A stretch of DNA of 64,000 bases from Staphylococcus marylandisciuri (GCF_025519785.1 NZ_JAOPKZ010000015.1:23343-87342), one strand, 5' to 3'; positions 49,226 to 61,421 are shown, numbered from the stretch's first letter. Numbers and translations: made by a program. Notes: generated by a model not told the origin, from the letters alone.

Positions 49226-49296
49226 AGGTAACAGTTTTATGTTGTATTTAAAGATTATAAATAGGGAAGGTCTTTATCAAACAGATTCTGTTACCT
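49226..49296 (+). promoter_or_regulatory. Structured leader of rot, candidate RNAIII target
   Basis: AGGTAACAG (49226) pairs with CTGTTACCT (49288), with a large internal loop carrying AGGGAAGG. In S. aureus RNAIII binds rot mRNA through loop-loop contacts. The stem is seen; RNAIII pairing is inference. Confidence 0.35.
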
Positions 49297-49355
49297 CATC
49301 ATTTTATATATATTAACTTTCTTTATCTAATAACTAATGATTGGGGGAGTGTATA

Positions 49356-49757
49356 ATGGGGAACAAGACTGAGCAACAAGTAGAAAAAATCATACAGCTT
49401 GACTCTTTATTTGTGGATATTGAGGGCATCTTCAATAATGTTCAAAAGAGTTATGACCTATCTAGAGAAGAGATCTTGATTCTTCTTACTTTGTGGGATA
49501 AAGGTTCAATGACCTTAAAAGAAATGGATGATTATGTTCAAATTAAATCTTATAAACGTACACGAACGTACAATGATTTAGTGAATAAAGCTTGGATAAT
49601 TAAAGAGCGACCTAAAGATGATGAACGCACTGTAATTATTCATTTTAATCCAGAGTGCAATGATCAAAAGCAAGCGTTATTAAGTTTTATCGCAAACGAT
49701 ATTCGAGAAAATAAACAGAAAATGCAATCTAGTCTTAATTCTATTTTAAATTTATAA
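49356..49757 (+). CDS. rot: SarA-family transcriptional regulator Rot
   Basis: 133 residues from ATG at 49356 (GGGGGAG upstream). SarA/MarR winged helix with [29 protein letters not shown] and the wing [15 protein letters not shown], the diagnostic Rot/SarA signature. S. aureus Rot represses exotoxins and is itself translationally silenced by RNAIII. The nearby genomic order (ldh, rot) also matches. Confidence 0.9.
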   Translation: MGNKTEQQVEKIIQLDSLFVDIEGIFNNVQKSYDLSREEILILLTLWDKGSMTLKEMDDYVQIKSYKRTRTYNDLVNKAWIIKERPKDDERTVIIHFNPECNDQKQALLSFIANDIRENKQKMQSSLNSILNL

Positions 49758-49902
49758 TTTTTGTGCGATAAAAATAAATTTTGTTGTTGCTAATCAAATT
49801 ACCGTAGGTTGTGCTACAGATAAATAGCAATTAGATGTACGATTAAGTTATTTATTAAAAGTGTTTAATTATTATAACTCTTTTTAATTTAAGATATAAC
49901 TC

Positions 49903-50062
49903 GAGGCTGGGACATAATGTAATGTCCCAGCCTCTTTCAGCTTCTTGGCAGTAGATGACTGATTTGAAAACGCGCTTGTATCAAGCTTTTTTTAATTCTA
50001 GTCATCCTTGCTGGGGCGGGACAGAAATCTATTTATTCAAATTAGATTTCTGTCCCGCTCCC
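49903..50062 (-). repeat. Dispersed repeat module A, reverse
   Basis: Full three-hairpin unit between rot and mnmM. The GAGGCTGGGACATAATG end is proximal to rot. Confidence 0.85.
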
Positions 50063-50071
50063 AATAACTAA

Positions 50072-50118
50072 AAAACTTCGAGTTTGTCGTAATCATTTAC
50101 GAGAAATCTCGAAGTTTT
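50072..50118 (-). terminator. Hairpin downstream of mnmM, related to 37103-37151
   Basis: AAAACTTCGAG pairs with CTCGAAGTTTT. Inner TCGTAA/TTACGA extends it. Confidence 0.65.
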
Positions 50119-50243
50119 AACTTTTTAGGGAGGCCCCGTTTCATCTTAATATTATTGATTTAATAATCACATGGAAGGATCTTTTCAATTTAATACTATT
50201 GCTTTTGGCTACAACATCTAACTTGAACATGATGAGTAAAAAG

Positions 50244-51754
<1,511 letters not shown>

Positions 51755-51894
51755 GAAACATTGTCCTTTCTTATTCGAGTATCGCTCCAAATTTTAACAT
51801 ATATTTGCTTGGTTCGTGTGTTTAAAGTACCTGAAAGCTTGATTTAAAGGACTTAAAAATCGCTTTAATTGTGTGGTATTTATAAAACTGAGAA

Positions 51895-52053
51895 GAGGTC
51901 GGGACAAAAGCGTTTAGGATGTGAGCAAAACCGAACGATGGGCAAATATGTTTTTTCAAATTTCGTCGAACCTTGAGTACTTTTGTCGACAATACTGCTT
52001 TTAAGACGCCGTTCATCGGTTTCAGAGAGCACAGAATTTTTGTGTCTCAACGT
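51895..52053 (+). repeat. Module-B repeat, forward, uninterrupted
   Basis: GAGGTCGGGACAAAAGCGTT...GTGAGCAAAACCGAACGATG...GTCGACAATACTGC...GACGCCGTTCATCGGTTTC...GTCTCAACGTCTC. It sits upstream of the MFS gene. Confidence 0.8.
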
Positions 52054-52141
52054 CTCGTATATATTAATTACTTGTTCTCATGTTTTATTTTACTTTAAAT
52101 GCTTGAGTGAATATAATTGTAGAAGTTAAGGAGGGCTAAAT

Positions 52142-53314
52142 ATGAAGATGCCTAAAGCAGTGTGGTGGCTAGTAGTCGGCATGGCATTGAATATTACTGG
52201 ATCCAGCTTTCTATGGCCACTTAACACAATATATATGAAAGAAGAGTTAGGTAAAAGTTTAACATTAGCTGGGATTGTGTTGATGATTAACTCGTTAGGA
52301 ATGGTTATTGGTAATTTGCTCGGTGGTACATTGTTTGACAAATTAGGTGGTTATCGGACTATTCTTTGCGGAACGATCATTTGTTTAATGAGTACTTCAC
52401 TTCTTAATTTCTTTCATGGTTGGCCATGGTATGCAGTATGGCTTGTTTGTTTAGGGTTTGGTGGTGGCATGATCGTTCCAGCTATTTACGCTATGGCTGG
52501 TGCGATTTGGCCCAAAGGAGGAAGGAAAACTTTTAATGCAATTTACTTGGCTCAAAACATCGGTGTCGCTTTAGGAGCCACAACGAGTGGGTTTATAGCA
52601 GAGATGAGTTTTAATTATATCTTCCTTGCAAATCTCATTATGTATGTCCTCTTTGCGCTAGTAGCTGTCACTCAATTTAACGTTAAATTTAATTATAAGG
52701 TTAAATCACAACTAAACACAGGGCTATTTACTAAAGAGAACCGGCCGAAAGTTATTGCGCTGATCTTATTGTGCCTCATGTTTGTCATTTGTTGGATAGC
52801 CTATATTCAATGGGAAAGTACTATAGCTTCATTTACTCAAGAGCTCGATATTTCAATGACCCAATATAGTGTACTATGGGCTGTAAATGGCCTTATGATT
52901 TTAGTAGCACAACCATTAATTAAACCAGTCATCGTACTATTAAGAGGAAATCTCAAGTATCAAATATGTTTAGGTATCGCTATATTTATTTGTTCATTCT
53001 TCATCACTAGTTTTGCGCAACATTTTACTATTTTCTTAATAGGAATGATTATTTTAACCGTTGGAGAAATGTTTGTATGGCCAGCTGTCCCTACTATTGC
53101 AAACCGTTTAGCCCCGTCTGGCAAAGAAGGTAGTTATCAGGGATATGTTAATTCAGCTTCAACTGTAGGTAAAGCGCTTGGACCATTTATAGGTGGTTTC
53201 TTAGTAGATACATTCAATATGCGTATCATGTTTTTAAGTATGATTTTCTTACTGGTTATAGGTATGTTCATTGCCAACTTCTACGATAAAGGTTTAACAC
53301 ATCATTCTTCTTAG
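52142..53314 (+). CDS. MFS-family transporter
   Basis: 390 residues with 12 hydrophobic helices and the motif GGTLFDKLGGYRTIL between helices 2 and 3 (family motif A). It resembles drug:H+ antiporters of the YttB/EmrD type, but the substrate is not readable. Monocistronic, ribosome site GGAGG. Confidence 0.82.
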   Translation: MKMPKAVWWLVVGMALNITGSSFLWPLNTIYMKEELGKSLTLAGIVLMINSLGMVIGNLLGGTLFDKLGGYRTILCGTIICLMSTSLLNFFHGWPWYAVWLVCLGFGGGMIVPAIYAMAGAIWPKGGRKTFNAIYLAQNIGVALGATTSGFIAEMSFNYIFLANLIMYVLFALVAVTQFNVKFNYKVKSQLNTGLFTKENRPKVIALILLCLMFVICWIAYIQWESTIASFTQELDISMTQYSVLWAVNGLMILVAQPLIKPVIVLLRGNLKYQICLGIAIFICSFFITSFAQHFTIFLIGMIILTVGEMFVWPAVPTIANRLAPSGKEGSYQGYVNSASTVGKALGPFIGGFLVDTFNMRIMFLSMIFLLVIGMFIANFYDKGLTHHSS

Positions 53315-53335
53315 TCTAGTGAAACATGATACGAC

Positions 53336-53418
53336 CGGGACAGAAATCTAATTTGAATAAAAAAGATTACTGTCCCGCTCCCTTTCTCTCTAGTCAAAGA
53401 CCTTTATGTCCCAGACTC
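53336..53418 (+). repeat. Truncated module A, forward
   Basis: CGGGACAGAAATC...TACTGTCCCGCTCCC stem plus CTCTCTAGTCAAAGACC tail; the long central hairpin is missing. Confidence 0.75.
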
Positions 53419-53499
53419 ATCACCATCCTTGTTTCTAAAACGAAGAATTTTACCATAATAAACTTGAAATCCTTTCAAACAAGAATTAATATATTTAGT

Positions 53500-53712
53500 G
53501 TATCGGAGTAGTAACCTATATGCATTTCTACAGAGAGCTAGGATGGTGAAAAATAGCGTTAATGTAGTAGGTGAACTTACCAGTTTAATTTAATAAAAGC
53601 TTTTACATCTCTTACTATTATTGTAATATTGAGTGCACGTTGTGTGAAAAAGGGTGGTACCGCGGCGTAAGTCGTCCCTGAAGTAAATAATAGTTTGAGG
53701 TGTTTTTTAGTG
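53500..53712 (+). promoter_or_regulatory. T-box leader of leuS
   Basis: The T-box core GGGTGGTACCGCGG (53653-53666) is followed by CGTCCCT. Upstream is a stem I region containing AGAG, GGATGGTGA and GTGAACTTACC, in which CTT (Leu) is a plausible specifier. The usual terminator is weak: CCTGAAG with TTTGAGG, then TGTTTTTT. Uncharged tRNA-Leu should permit read-through. Confidence 0.85.
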
Positions 53713-53728
53713 AATAGGAGGAGTGCTT

Positions 53729-56146
53729 GTGAGCTTTAATCACAATGAAATCGAGAAAAAATGGCAAAAGTATTGGGATGAACATGAAACTTTCAAAGCT
53801 GATGACAAATTTGGACAGAAGAAGTTTTATGCTTTGGATATGTTTCCCTACCCTTCAGGGGCTGGGCTACACGTAGGTCATCCCGAGGGATATACAGCTA
53901 CGGATATTATTTCGCGTTATAAACGAATGCAAGGCTATAATGTATTGCACCCTATGGGGTGGGATGCTTTCGGTTTGCCTGCTGAACAATATGCTTTAGA
54001 TACTGGCAATAATCCTAGAGCTTTCACACAAGAGAATATTGAGACTTTCAAACGTCAAATCAAGGAACTTGGTTTTAGCTATGACTGGAGTAGAGAAGTC
54101 AATACAACTGATCCTGAATACTATAAATGGACGCAATGGATTTTTATTCAGTTATATAATCGAGGTTTAGCATATGTAGATGAAGTGGCAGTGAACTGGT
54201 GTCCTGAATTAGGAACAGTGCTATCCAATGAAGAAGTGGTAGATGGTGTGTCAGAGCGTGGGGGCCACCCCGTTTATCGTCGTCCGATGAAACAGTGGGT
54301 TCTCAAAATAACAGACTATGCTGATAGATTACTTGAAGACCTAGATGATTTGGATTGGCCTGAATCGATCAAAGATATGCAAAGAAATTGGATTGGACGT
54401 TCAGAAGGTGCTTCTGTCAGCTTCAATGTTGAAGGCCATGAAGGAGCTCAGGTTGAAGTTTATACTACTCGTCCAGACACTATTTACGGCACAACATTTT
54501 TAGTGTTAAGCCCTGAGCATAGTTTAGTTGATCGAATAACTACGGACGAACAGAATGATAAGGTTAAAGCATATCAAGAGGAAGCTGCAAAGAAATCTGA
54601 CCTTGAGCGCACAGGTCTGTCAAAGGAAAAGACAGGCGTGTTCACTGGTGCTTACGCTGTACATCCTCTATCTGGTCAACGTGTCCCGATATGGATTGCA
54701 GACTACGTGCTTTCAACGTACGGTACCGGAGCTGTAATGGCTGTACCTAGTGGAGACCAAAGAGATTTCGAGTTTGCTCAAACATTTAATTTACCTATTG
54801 TAGAAGTGATTGAAGGCGGAGATATGACTAAAGAAGCTTATGAGGAAGACGGGCCTCACATCAATTCAGGTGAGTTAGATGGTTTATACACTGAGGAAGC
54901 TATTGATAAAGCTATCAATATACTTGAAGAAAAAGGAGCAGGTCAGCGTAAAGTTAATTATAAATTACGAGACTGGCTCTTTAGCCGTCAACGTTATTGG
55001 GGAGAACCTATCCCGGTTATTCATTGGGAAGATGGCACGATGTCTACTGTACCAGAAGATGAGCTGCCGTTATTACTGCCAGAAACTGATGAGATCAAAC
55101 CGTCAGGTAATGGCGAATCACCATTAGCAAATATTGATGAGTTTGTTAATGTAGTAGATCCGGAAACTGGTATGAAAGGTCGTAGAGAGACGAATACCAT
55201 GCCGCAATGGGCTGGAAGTTGTTGGTATTATTTACGCTATATCGATCCTAATAATGATCAGCAATTAGCAGATCCTGAAAAATTAAAACATTGGCTACCC
55301 GTTGACTTATATATTGGTGGGGTAGAACATGCAGTGTTACACTTATTATATTCAAGATTCTGGCATAAAGTGCTCTACGATATTGGGGTAGTTCCTACCA
55401 AAGAGCCATTCCAGAAATTATTTAACCAAGGAATGATCCTTGGGGAAGGAAATGAAAAAATGAGTAAGTCGAAAGGTAACGTTATTAATCCTGACGACAT
55501 AGTTAAGTCCCACGGTGCTGATACGCTTAGACTTTATGAAATGTTTATGGGGCCATTGGATGCTGCTATCGCATGGAGTGAAAAAGGGCTCGACGGCTCT
55601 CGTCGTTTCTTAGATCGGATTTGGCGTTTACTCATAAATGAAGATGGTTCAATCTCTCAAAAAGTGGTAAATAACAATAAGGGTGGCTTAGATAAATCTT
55701 ATAACCAAACTGTTAAGAAAGTAACTGAGGACTTCGACAATTTAAGCTTCAACACTGCAATAAGTCAATTAATGGTATTCATAAATAATAGTTATAAGGC
55801 TGAAGAATTATACAAACCTTATATTGAAGGGTTTGTTAAGATGTTAGCACCGATAGCACCACATATAAGTGAAGAGTTGTGGTCACGTCTCGGTCATGAA
55901 GACTCTATTACTTATGAATCTTGGCCTACGTACGATGAGTCCCTTTTACAAGATGAAGAAATAGAGATAGTGGTTCAAGTTAACGGTAAATTACGTGCGA
56001 AGCTCACTATCTCAAAGGATCTTTCAAAAGATGAGATGGAACAAGTAGCATTGGATAATGAGAATGTCAAAGCTGCAATTGAAGGAAAAGATGTTAAAAA
56101 AGTTATTGCAGTACCTCAAAAATTAGTTAATATCGTAGCTAAATAG
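53729..56146 (+). CDS. leuS: Leucyl-tRNA synthetase
   Basis: 805 residues. The preferred start is GTG at 53729 (GGAGGAG, five-base spacing) over GTG 53723. HIGH-like [15 protein letters not shown] (~40), KMSKS in [10 protein letters not shown] (~576), CP1 editing segment with [11 protein letters not shown]. The editing motif, usually GHDxRD, reads [11 protein letters not shown]: the histidine is replaced by glycine, while Asp, Arg and second Asp remain. Confidence 0.97.
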   Translation: MSFNHNEIEKKWQKYWDEHETFKADDKFGQKKFYALDMFPYPSGAGLHVGHPEGYTATDIISRYKRMQGYNVLHPMGWDAFGLPAEQYALDTGNNPRAFTQENIETFKRQIKELGFSYDWSREVNTTDPEYYKWTQWIFIQLYNRGLAYVDEVAVNWCPELGTVLSNEEVVDGVSERGGHPVYRRPMKQWVLKITDYADRLLEDLDDLDWPESIKDMQRNWIGRSEGASVSFNVEGHEGAQVEVYTTRPDTIYGTTFLVLSPEHSLVDRITTDEQNDKVKAYQEEAAKKSDLERTGLSKEKTGVFTGAYAVHPLSGQRVPIWIADYVLSTYGTGAVMAVPSGDQRDFEFAQTFNLPIVEVIEGGDMTKEAYEEDGPHINSGELDGLYTEEAIDKAINILEEKGAGQRKVNYKLRDWLFSRQRYWGEPIPVIHWEDGTMSTVPEDELPLLLPETDEIKPSGNGESPLANIDEFVNVVDPETGMKGRRETNTMPQWAGSCWYYLRYIDPNNDQQLADPEKLKHWLPVDLYIGGVEHAVLHLLYSRFWHKVLYDIGVVPTKEPFQKLFNQGMILGEGNEKMSKSKGNVINPDDIVKSHGADTLRLYEMFMGPLDAAIAWSEKGLDGSRRFLDRIWRLLINEDGSISQKVVNNNKGGLDKSYNQTVKKVTEDFDNLSFNTAISQLMVFINNSYKAEELYKPYIEGFVKMLAPIAPHISEELWSRLGHEDSITYESWPTYDESLLQDEEIEIVVQVNGKLRAKLTISKDLSKDEMEQVALDNENVKAAIEGKDVKKVIAVPQKLVNIVAK

Positions 56147-56164
56147 ATGAAAGGAGAAGTAGAA

Positions 56165-56476
56165 ATGGAAAGTATTTCAGTTGATCAGTTAAAAGAAAAA
56201 ATATTAGATGCTAATCCTGTCAACATTGTAGATGTACGTACTGACGAGGAAACAGCTATGGGTATAATACCTGGCGCTAAGACCATACCGATGGATCAAA
56301 TTGCAGATAATCTCAATTATTTTGATAAAGATGAAACATACTATATCGTCTGCAGAGTAGGCGGTAGAAGCTCTAAAGTTGTTCAGTATCTAGAATCACA
56401 AGGCATTCATGCTGTAAATGTAGAAGGTGGAATGGATGCGTGGGGTGATGAAGGGTTAGAAATAGATAGTATCTAA
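56165..56476 (+). CDS. Rhodanese-like protein
   Basis: 103 residues from ATG at 56165. The single rhodanese domain has active-site loop VCRVGGRSS with the persulfide cysteine. Starts 18 bases after leuS and may be co-transcribed. Sulfur carrier or transferase; partner unknown. Confidence 0.88.
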   Translation: MESISVDQLKEKILDANPVNIVDVRTDEETAMGIIPGAKTIPMDQIADNLNYFDKDETYYIVCRVGGRSSKVVQYLESQGIHAVNVEGGMDAWGDEGLEIDSI

Positions 56477-56584
56477 TCATCTCATAAAACCTACGCAAGA
56501 TGTTCAGTGAGTCTAATAGAACTTAAGCGCTATCGGTCTTTTAATGTGATCCTGATTCCTATAAATATGAAATCTTAATATATT

Positions 56585-56642
56585 AGCCAGCACTTCTCAG
56601 TTCAATTTGCCTTTAGGCATTAGACTAAGTGCTGGCTTTTTG
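56585..56642 (+). terminator. Terminator of leuS-rhodanese unit
   Basis: AGCCAGCACTT pairs with AAGTGCTGGCT, followed by TTTTTG. Same arms as the terminator after ribH. The stretch 56643-56816 holds no gene. Confidence 0.8.
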
Positions 56643-56816
56643 TATATAACTGAAATTGAGATCGTTGAGCGATAAAGCATCATTTGTTGAAAGAGGTTTC
56701 TCAGTTAATTAAAGCTAAACTAGCAAGCTTTAAAACACTAATATCGGTCTTTAAATAGAGTGGATTCATAGACATTTTATCTTAAGCAGATGCTCATCTG
56801 AAGACGTCATTTAGCT

Positions 56817-58073
56817 TCAGTGAGTAAATTGGCCTGCATTCCTTCCTGCTACGTATCCAGTAACTAATGCGCTTGTAATGTTATAACCTCCAGTATAGCC
56901 GTGAATATCTAATACTTCACCACTGAAGAATAAACCCGGCAATAATTTAGACATCATCGTTTTAGGATTAAGTTCCTTCAAGTGAATGCCTCCACCAGTC
57001 ACGAAAGCTTTATCTAGTGGAAGTGTACCATTTACTTCAAAGGTGAAGTTCTTTAAATGCTGAGCTAAATTCCTCAATTGCTCGTTCGAAATGTGATGAC
57101 CTGTAATATCATTTAATATGCCTGCTTGTTCTAGCATAAAGAGTAAATATCGTTCTTCTACTAAACCATGAAGGCTATTCTTTATAGCTTTGTTGGGTGA
57201 TTTATCTACAAGTTTCTTCAACTTATGGCGTAGCTCTTCTTCATTGATGTCAGGTAAGACATCTAGAGACATATGAACCACTTGCTTTTTTTGATATTTT
57301 TGCTCTTTATAAACAAATTGACTACATCTTAAAGCTGCAGGACCACTTATTCCAAAATGGGTAAATATCATATCCATACGATGTGTGACTCTTGGTTTGC
57401 CGTTCTTCTTCAATACGGATAATTTGATATTTTTTAAGCTTAAGCCCTTGAGCCTGTTATCTTTAATAAAGGGTTCTGCAGAAGTAATAGGAACTTCAGT
57501 GGGAAATAATTCTGTAATCGTATGCCCAAGCCTTTCCGCAAATTTATAACCATCTCCTGTAGATCCAGTTTGAGGTACACTATTGCCACCAGTAGCTATT
57601 ACAACGGTATGTGCACTGATTACTTTTGAATTGTCTAACGTTAATTTAAAAATATTGTCTTCGTATATAACTGAGTTTACTTGCGTTTCTTCCATAACTT
57701 CAACATGTTGTTGCTGAATAGTTTGAGTTAAAGTGTCAACGACGTCTTGTGCTTTATTTGAGACTGGGAACATTCGACCATGATCTTCTTCTTTTAACTT
57801 AACACCGCGTGATTCAAAGAAATCAATGATCGATTCATTATCAAATGTTGAAAACGGGCTGTATAAAAATTTACCATTTCCAGGGATGTTTTTAATTATC
57901 TCTTCATAGGGAAGGCGATTTGTAACGTTACAGCGCCCTCCTCCTGATATTTTCAGCTTCCGACCTAACCCCTTTTTCTTTTCTATTAATAATACTTTAT
58001 CATTTAATTGACTTGCTGCGACAGCTGCCATAGAACCACTAGGGCCGCCACCAATTATTACTGTTTGATACAT
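56817..58073 (-). CDS. HI0933-family flavoprotein (NAD(P)/FAD-dependent oxidoreductase)
   Basis: 418 residues. FAD motif VIIGGGPSGSMAAVAASQ at residue 4, then KISGGGRCNVTNRLPYEE, VVIATGGNSVPQTGSTGDGY (~157), and AFVTGGGIHLKELNP...GLFFSGEVLDIHGYTGGYN. This is the YtfP/BaiN-like group. Activity unknown. Divergent from ytgP. Confidence 0.88.
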   Translation of the reverse strand: MYQTVIIGGGPSGSMAAVAASQLNDKVLLIEKKKGLGRKLKISGGGRCNVTNRLPYEEIIKNIPGNGKFLYSPFSTFDNESIIDFFESRGVKLKEEDHGRMFPVSNKAQDVVDTLTQTIQQQHVEVMEETQVNSVIYEDNIFKLTLDNSKVISAHTVVIATGGNSVPQTGSTGDGYKFAERLGHTITELFPTEVPITSAEPFIKDNRLKGLSLKNIKLSVLKKNGKPRVTHRMDMIFTHFGISGPAALRCSQFVYKEQKYQKKQVVHMSLDVLPDINEEELRHKLKKLVDKSPNKAIKNSLHGLVEERYLLFMLEQAGILNDITGHHISNEQLRNLAQHLKNFTFEVNGTLPLDKAFVTGGGIHLKELNPKTMMSKLLPGLFFSGEVLDIHGYTGGYNITSALVTGYVAGRNAGQFTH

Positions 58074-58277
58074 TTTTTGCCTCCAACATTTCTTTCATTC
58101 ACGTTTTAATTTTTACGTAAGATAGACTGAAAAGCAATGAATAAGCTATAATTAGTAGTTAAGGAAAAGTATGACTTTCCTTTAAAAATGATATCGTTTT
58201 GAAAAAAAGACTATATAACGTTATTATGAAATTTACGATTATTAAAGATAAACTTTATTGAAGATAGGAAGATAAGG

Positions 58278-59915
58278 ATGAGTGAAAGTAAAGAACTAGT
58301 TAGAGGTACATTTTTGATTACCTTAAGTATATTGATAACCAAAATACTAGGGGTCATTTATAACATTCCGTTCTACCATATCATGGGGGATGAGAAGAAT
58401 TTAGCACCATTTAGCTATGCCTATACACCGTATAATATCGCTATAGCTGTGGCCACTGCTGGTGTGCCATTAGCCGCCTCAAAATATGTATCTAAATACA
58501 ATGCATTAGGTGCCTATAAAGTTAGCCAGAAGCTTTACCGGTCAAGTTTCATTGTTATGTCGATAACTGGAATTATAGGTTTCTTAGTTCTATTTGGTTT
58601 AGCACCAACTATAGCTCAAATCACCTTAGCTCACGAAAATGGAGCTAAGGGTGGTTGGACGTTAGCAGACATCACATGGATCATTAGAATCATTAGTTTC
58701 GTTGTTATCTTTATACCTTTACTTGCTACTTGGCGAGGAGTATTCCAAGGTTATAAATCGATGGGGCCCACAGCAGTCTCTGAGGTGACAGAACAAGTTG
58801 CCCGTATATTATTTATATTAATTGGTACATACCTCGTACTTAACGTTTACCATGGTTCTTTATTATTAGCTAATGGTATAGCGACATTTGGGGCAGCAGT
58901 AGGAGCGATAATAGGTATCTTCACACTTTGGTATTATTGGCGGAAACGCAAGCATAATATAGAACAACATGTAAAGGATGATCATACTGGTATTGATGTA
59001 ACATACGCTCACATGTACAAAGAAATCATTTCTTATAGTATCCCATTTGTAATAGTGAGCTTGAACTTTCCTCTATTTAACATCGTAGATCAGTTTACTC
59101 ATAACTATGCATTGGGGCTAGCCGGAGTACCTCAGCGTTTACATGATGCTTTCTTTACCATGTTGAATTTTACGACTAACAAAATAGTGATGATTCCAAC
59201 TTCTCTAGCATCAGGTTTTGCTGTTAGTTTAATTCCTTTCATAACTAAGACCTTTGCATCAGGAGATATGAAAGAGATGCATCGTCAGATTCGCACTTCA
59301 TTAGGAGTGTTAATGTTTATTACAGTGCCAGCAAGCTTAGGGATTATGGCGCTAGCTTTACCTTTATACACTGTATTCTATAAGTATCAACTCGATGGCA
59401 GTTTATTGTTATTCTACTATGCACCTGTTGCAATTCTGATTGCTCTGTTAAGCGTGACTGCGTCCATGCTTCAAGGAATCGATAAACAGAAGCTGACTGT
59501 GTTTATCATTCTTGCGGCTGTAGTCATTAAATTAGTGCTGAATATTCCAATGATTATGCTATTCCATACTGCAGGCGCTATACTAACTACAGGAATTGCA
59601 CTGTTGTTTGCGAACATATGTAATCTAATTGTATTAAAGGTTTATGCAAAGTACGACTTTAAAGAAACTTGGATTCACTTTGGTAAAATATTTATATATG
59701 GGTTTATTATGATGATTGGTGTGGAATTAGTGTTTCTCATACTACAAACTTTCCTAACGCCAGTTAATAAAGTTAATTCACTTATCATTTTAGTTACGGG
59801 TGTAATTGTAGGCGCTTTAATTTATGGTATAATCACGATTAAAACTAAACTTGCTGATGAGTTCTTAGGAGATATTCCTAAGAAAATTCGTGGAAAAATA
59901 GGTATTTTAAAATGA
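58278..59915 (+). CDS. ytgP: MurJ/MOP-superfamily lipid flippase YtgP
   Basis: 545 residues, 14 hydrophobic helices, polysaccharide-export/MurJ type. It begins LVRGTFLITLSILITKILGVIYNIPFYHIMG with the conserved amphipathic start. B. subtilis YtgP (MurJ) flips lipid II; in staphylococci this gene is the closest MurJ. The stop overlaps rsuA (ATGA). Confidence 0.88.
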   Translation: MSESKELVRGTFLITLSILITKILGVIYNIPFYHIMGDEKNLAPFSYAYTPYNIAIAVATAGVPLAASKYVSKYNALGAYKVSQKLYRSSFIVMSITGIIGFLVLFGLAPTIAQITLAHENGAKGGWTLADITWIIRIISFVVIFIPLLATWRGVFQGYKSMGPTAVSEVTEQVARILFILIGTYLVLNVYHGSLLLANGIATFGAAVGAIIGIFTLWYYWRKRKHNIEQHVKDDHTGIDVTYAHMYKEIISYSIPFVIVSLNFPLFNIVDQFTHNYALGLAGVPQRLHDAFFTMLNFTTNKIVMIPTSLASGFAVSLIPFITKTFASGDMKEMHRQIRTSLGVLMFITVPASLGIMALALPLYTVFYKYQLDGSLLLFYYAPVAILIALLSVTASMLQGIDKQKLTVFIILAAVVIKLVLNIPMIMLFHTAGAILTTGIALLFANICNLIVLKVYAKYDFKETWIHFGKIFIYGFIMMIGVELVFLILQTFLTPVNKVNSLIILVTGVIVGALIYGIITIKTKLADEFLGDIPKKIRGKIGILK

Positions 59916-60622
59916 GAATAGATAAATATCTAGCTCAAATGGGACAAGGAACTCGTTCTGAAGTGAAACAATTACTTAAAAAAGGTAAAGTACAAGTGAA
60001 TGGTGTAGTTGAGAAGTCACCTAAAACCCACGTTAACGTCGATCAAGATCAAATTGAATGTCAAGGTAAACTCATAAGATATGTAGATAAAATATATATT
60101 ATGTTGAATAAACCTAAAGGCTTCGTCTCAGCTACTAAAGATGATATTAACGATACTGTTATAGATTTAATTTCTGAATATAATTATTTAGATATCTTTC
60201 CGGTAGGGAGATTAGATAAGGATACTGAAGGTTTGTTACTTATAACTAATGATGGGCAATTCACTCATGATTTAATGAGCCCTAAGAAACATATTTCTAA
60301 GACTTATGAAGTAACAGCACAAAAAAATATTACTTCACATGACATAGATAGGTTCAAATCGGGTATAGAATTAACTGATGGTGTTACTAAACCTGCTGTA
60401 TTGAAAAAATGTGAGACTTCCAACAAATCACTTGTAACTTTATTTGAAGGAAGGTATCATCAAATAAAACGCATGTTTCACGCTATAGATAATGAGGTTA
60501 TAGAGTTGAAACGTATTGCTATTGGAGGTTTATCCCTCGACGAAGGTTTAGCTCCAGGTGAGTATCGCCAATTAACTCTTGAAGAAATAGAGTTATTAAC
60601 AAACAAAGAAAAAGAGGTGTAA
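59912..60622 (+). CDS. Ribosomal small subunit pseudouridine synthase, RsuA/YtzF-like
   Basis: 236 residues. An N-terminal S4 RNA-binding domain (MRIDKYLAQMGQGTRSEVKQLLKKGKVQVNG) is followed by a pseudouridine synthase domain with catalytic Asp in GRLDKDTEGLLLITND and RYHQIKRMFHAI. Modifies uridine 516 of 16S rRNA or a related site; target not certain. Confidence 0.92.
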   Translation: MRIDKYLAQMGQGTRSEVKQLLKKGKVQVNGVVEKSPKTHVNVDQDQIECQGKLIRYVDKIYIMLNKPKGFVSATKDDINDTVIDLISEYNYLDIFPVGRLDKDTEGLLLITNDGQFTHDLMSPKKHISKTYEVTAQKNITSHDIDRFKSGIELTDGVTKPAVLKKCETSNKSLVTLFEGRYHQIKRMFHAIDNEVIELKRIAIGGLSLDEGLAPGEYRQLTLEEIELLTNKEKEV

Positions 60623-60624
60623 TT

Positions 60625-61080
60625 ATGTCTAAATTTCTTAAAGTTGTATTAGGAATTGGTGGCGTAGCAGCTGCATATCTACTATCTCGTAAAGAAAATA
60701 GAGATAAATTAAAAGATGAATACAACAAATACAAAGAAGATCCAGAGGCTTACAAGCAGAATGCTAAAGAAGTTGCTCAAAGTTACAAAGAGAAAGCAAG
60801 TTCAGTAGCTAATGATTTGCAAGATAAAGCTGGAGATACTATCGAAGAGGTTAAAAAAGACCCTAAAGCGTACGCTAAGCAAATTAAAGAAGATCCTAAA
60901 GGTTTTTTAAATGAACAAAAAGCACGCTTTGCTGATGGTCAAGAGAAGAAAGAGGATCATGTTGAAGAAGCACGCTTTGCTGACGAAGGTGCGGTCGATC
61001 CTTCTAACAATCTTCGTGTCGTTTCAGAAGAAGATCTCAAGAACAATAATAACAAACCTAAACAAGATAAAAATAAATAG
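60625..61080 (+). CDS. YtxH-like membrane-tethered helical protein
   Basis: 151 residues. N-terminal hydrophobic segment FLKVVLGIGGVAAAYLL, then helical repeats with DPEAYKQNAKEV, DPKAYAKQIKEDPKGF, and a duplicated EEARFADE/NEQKARFADG element near residues 95-120. Three bases from rsuA, so part of the ytgP operon. Function unknown. Confidence 0.6.
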   Translation: MSKFLKVVLGIGGVAAAYLLSRKENRDKLKDEYNKYKEDPEAYKQNAKEVAQSYKEKASSVANDLQDKAGDTIEEVKKDPKAYAKQIKEDPKGFLNEQKARFADGQEKKEDHVEEARFADEGAVDPSNNLRVVSEEDLKNNNNKPKQDKNK

Positions 61081-61088
61081 AATTTCTT

Positions 61089-61249
61089 GGAAGCGGGACA
61101 GAAATCTAATTTGATTAAAGAGATTTCGTAGTCTCGCCCCGGCAAAGATGACTAGAATTGAAAAAAGCTTGATACAAGCGCGTTTTCAAATCAGTCATCT
61201 ATTGCCGAAATGTTGAAGAGGCTGGGATTTATGTCCCAGCCTCTTTTTT
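61089..61249 (+). repeat. Dispersed repeat module A, forward
   Basis: GGAAGCGGGACAGAAATC start, long stem with TGCC, and GAGGCTGGGA/TCCCAGCCTC end followed by T6, acting also as terminator of the ytgP unit. Confidence 0.82.
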
Positions 61250-61421
61250 AGTTAATCAATCTTTTAGGAGAAGGAGGATAATAAATATTAAGATAAATTT
61301 TATTTGTAATATTTAAACTATTCAAACTTTATGGGTTAAATTATTCCTTTAGACTGTTGTTTCACTGCACAATGATGTACAATAAAGAGAAATTCAGTTT
61401 TAAGAAAGAAGTTGATTAGTA

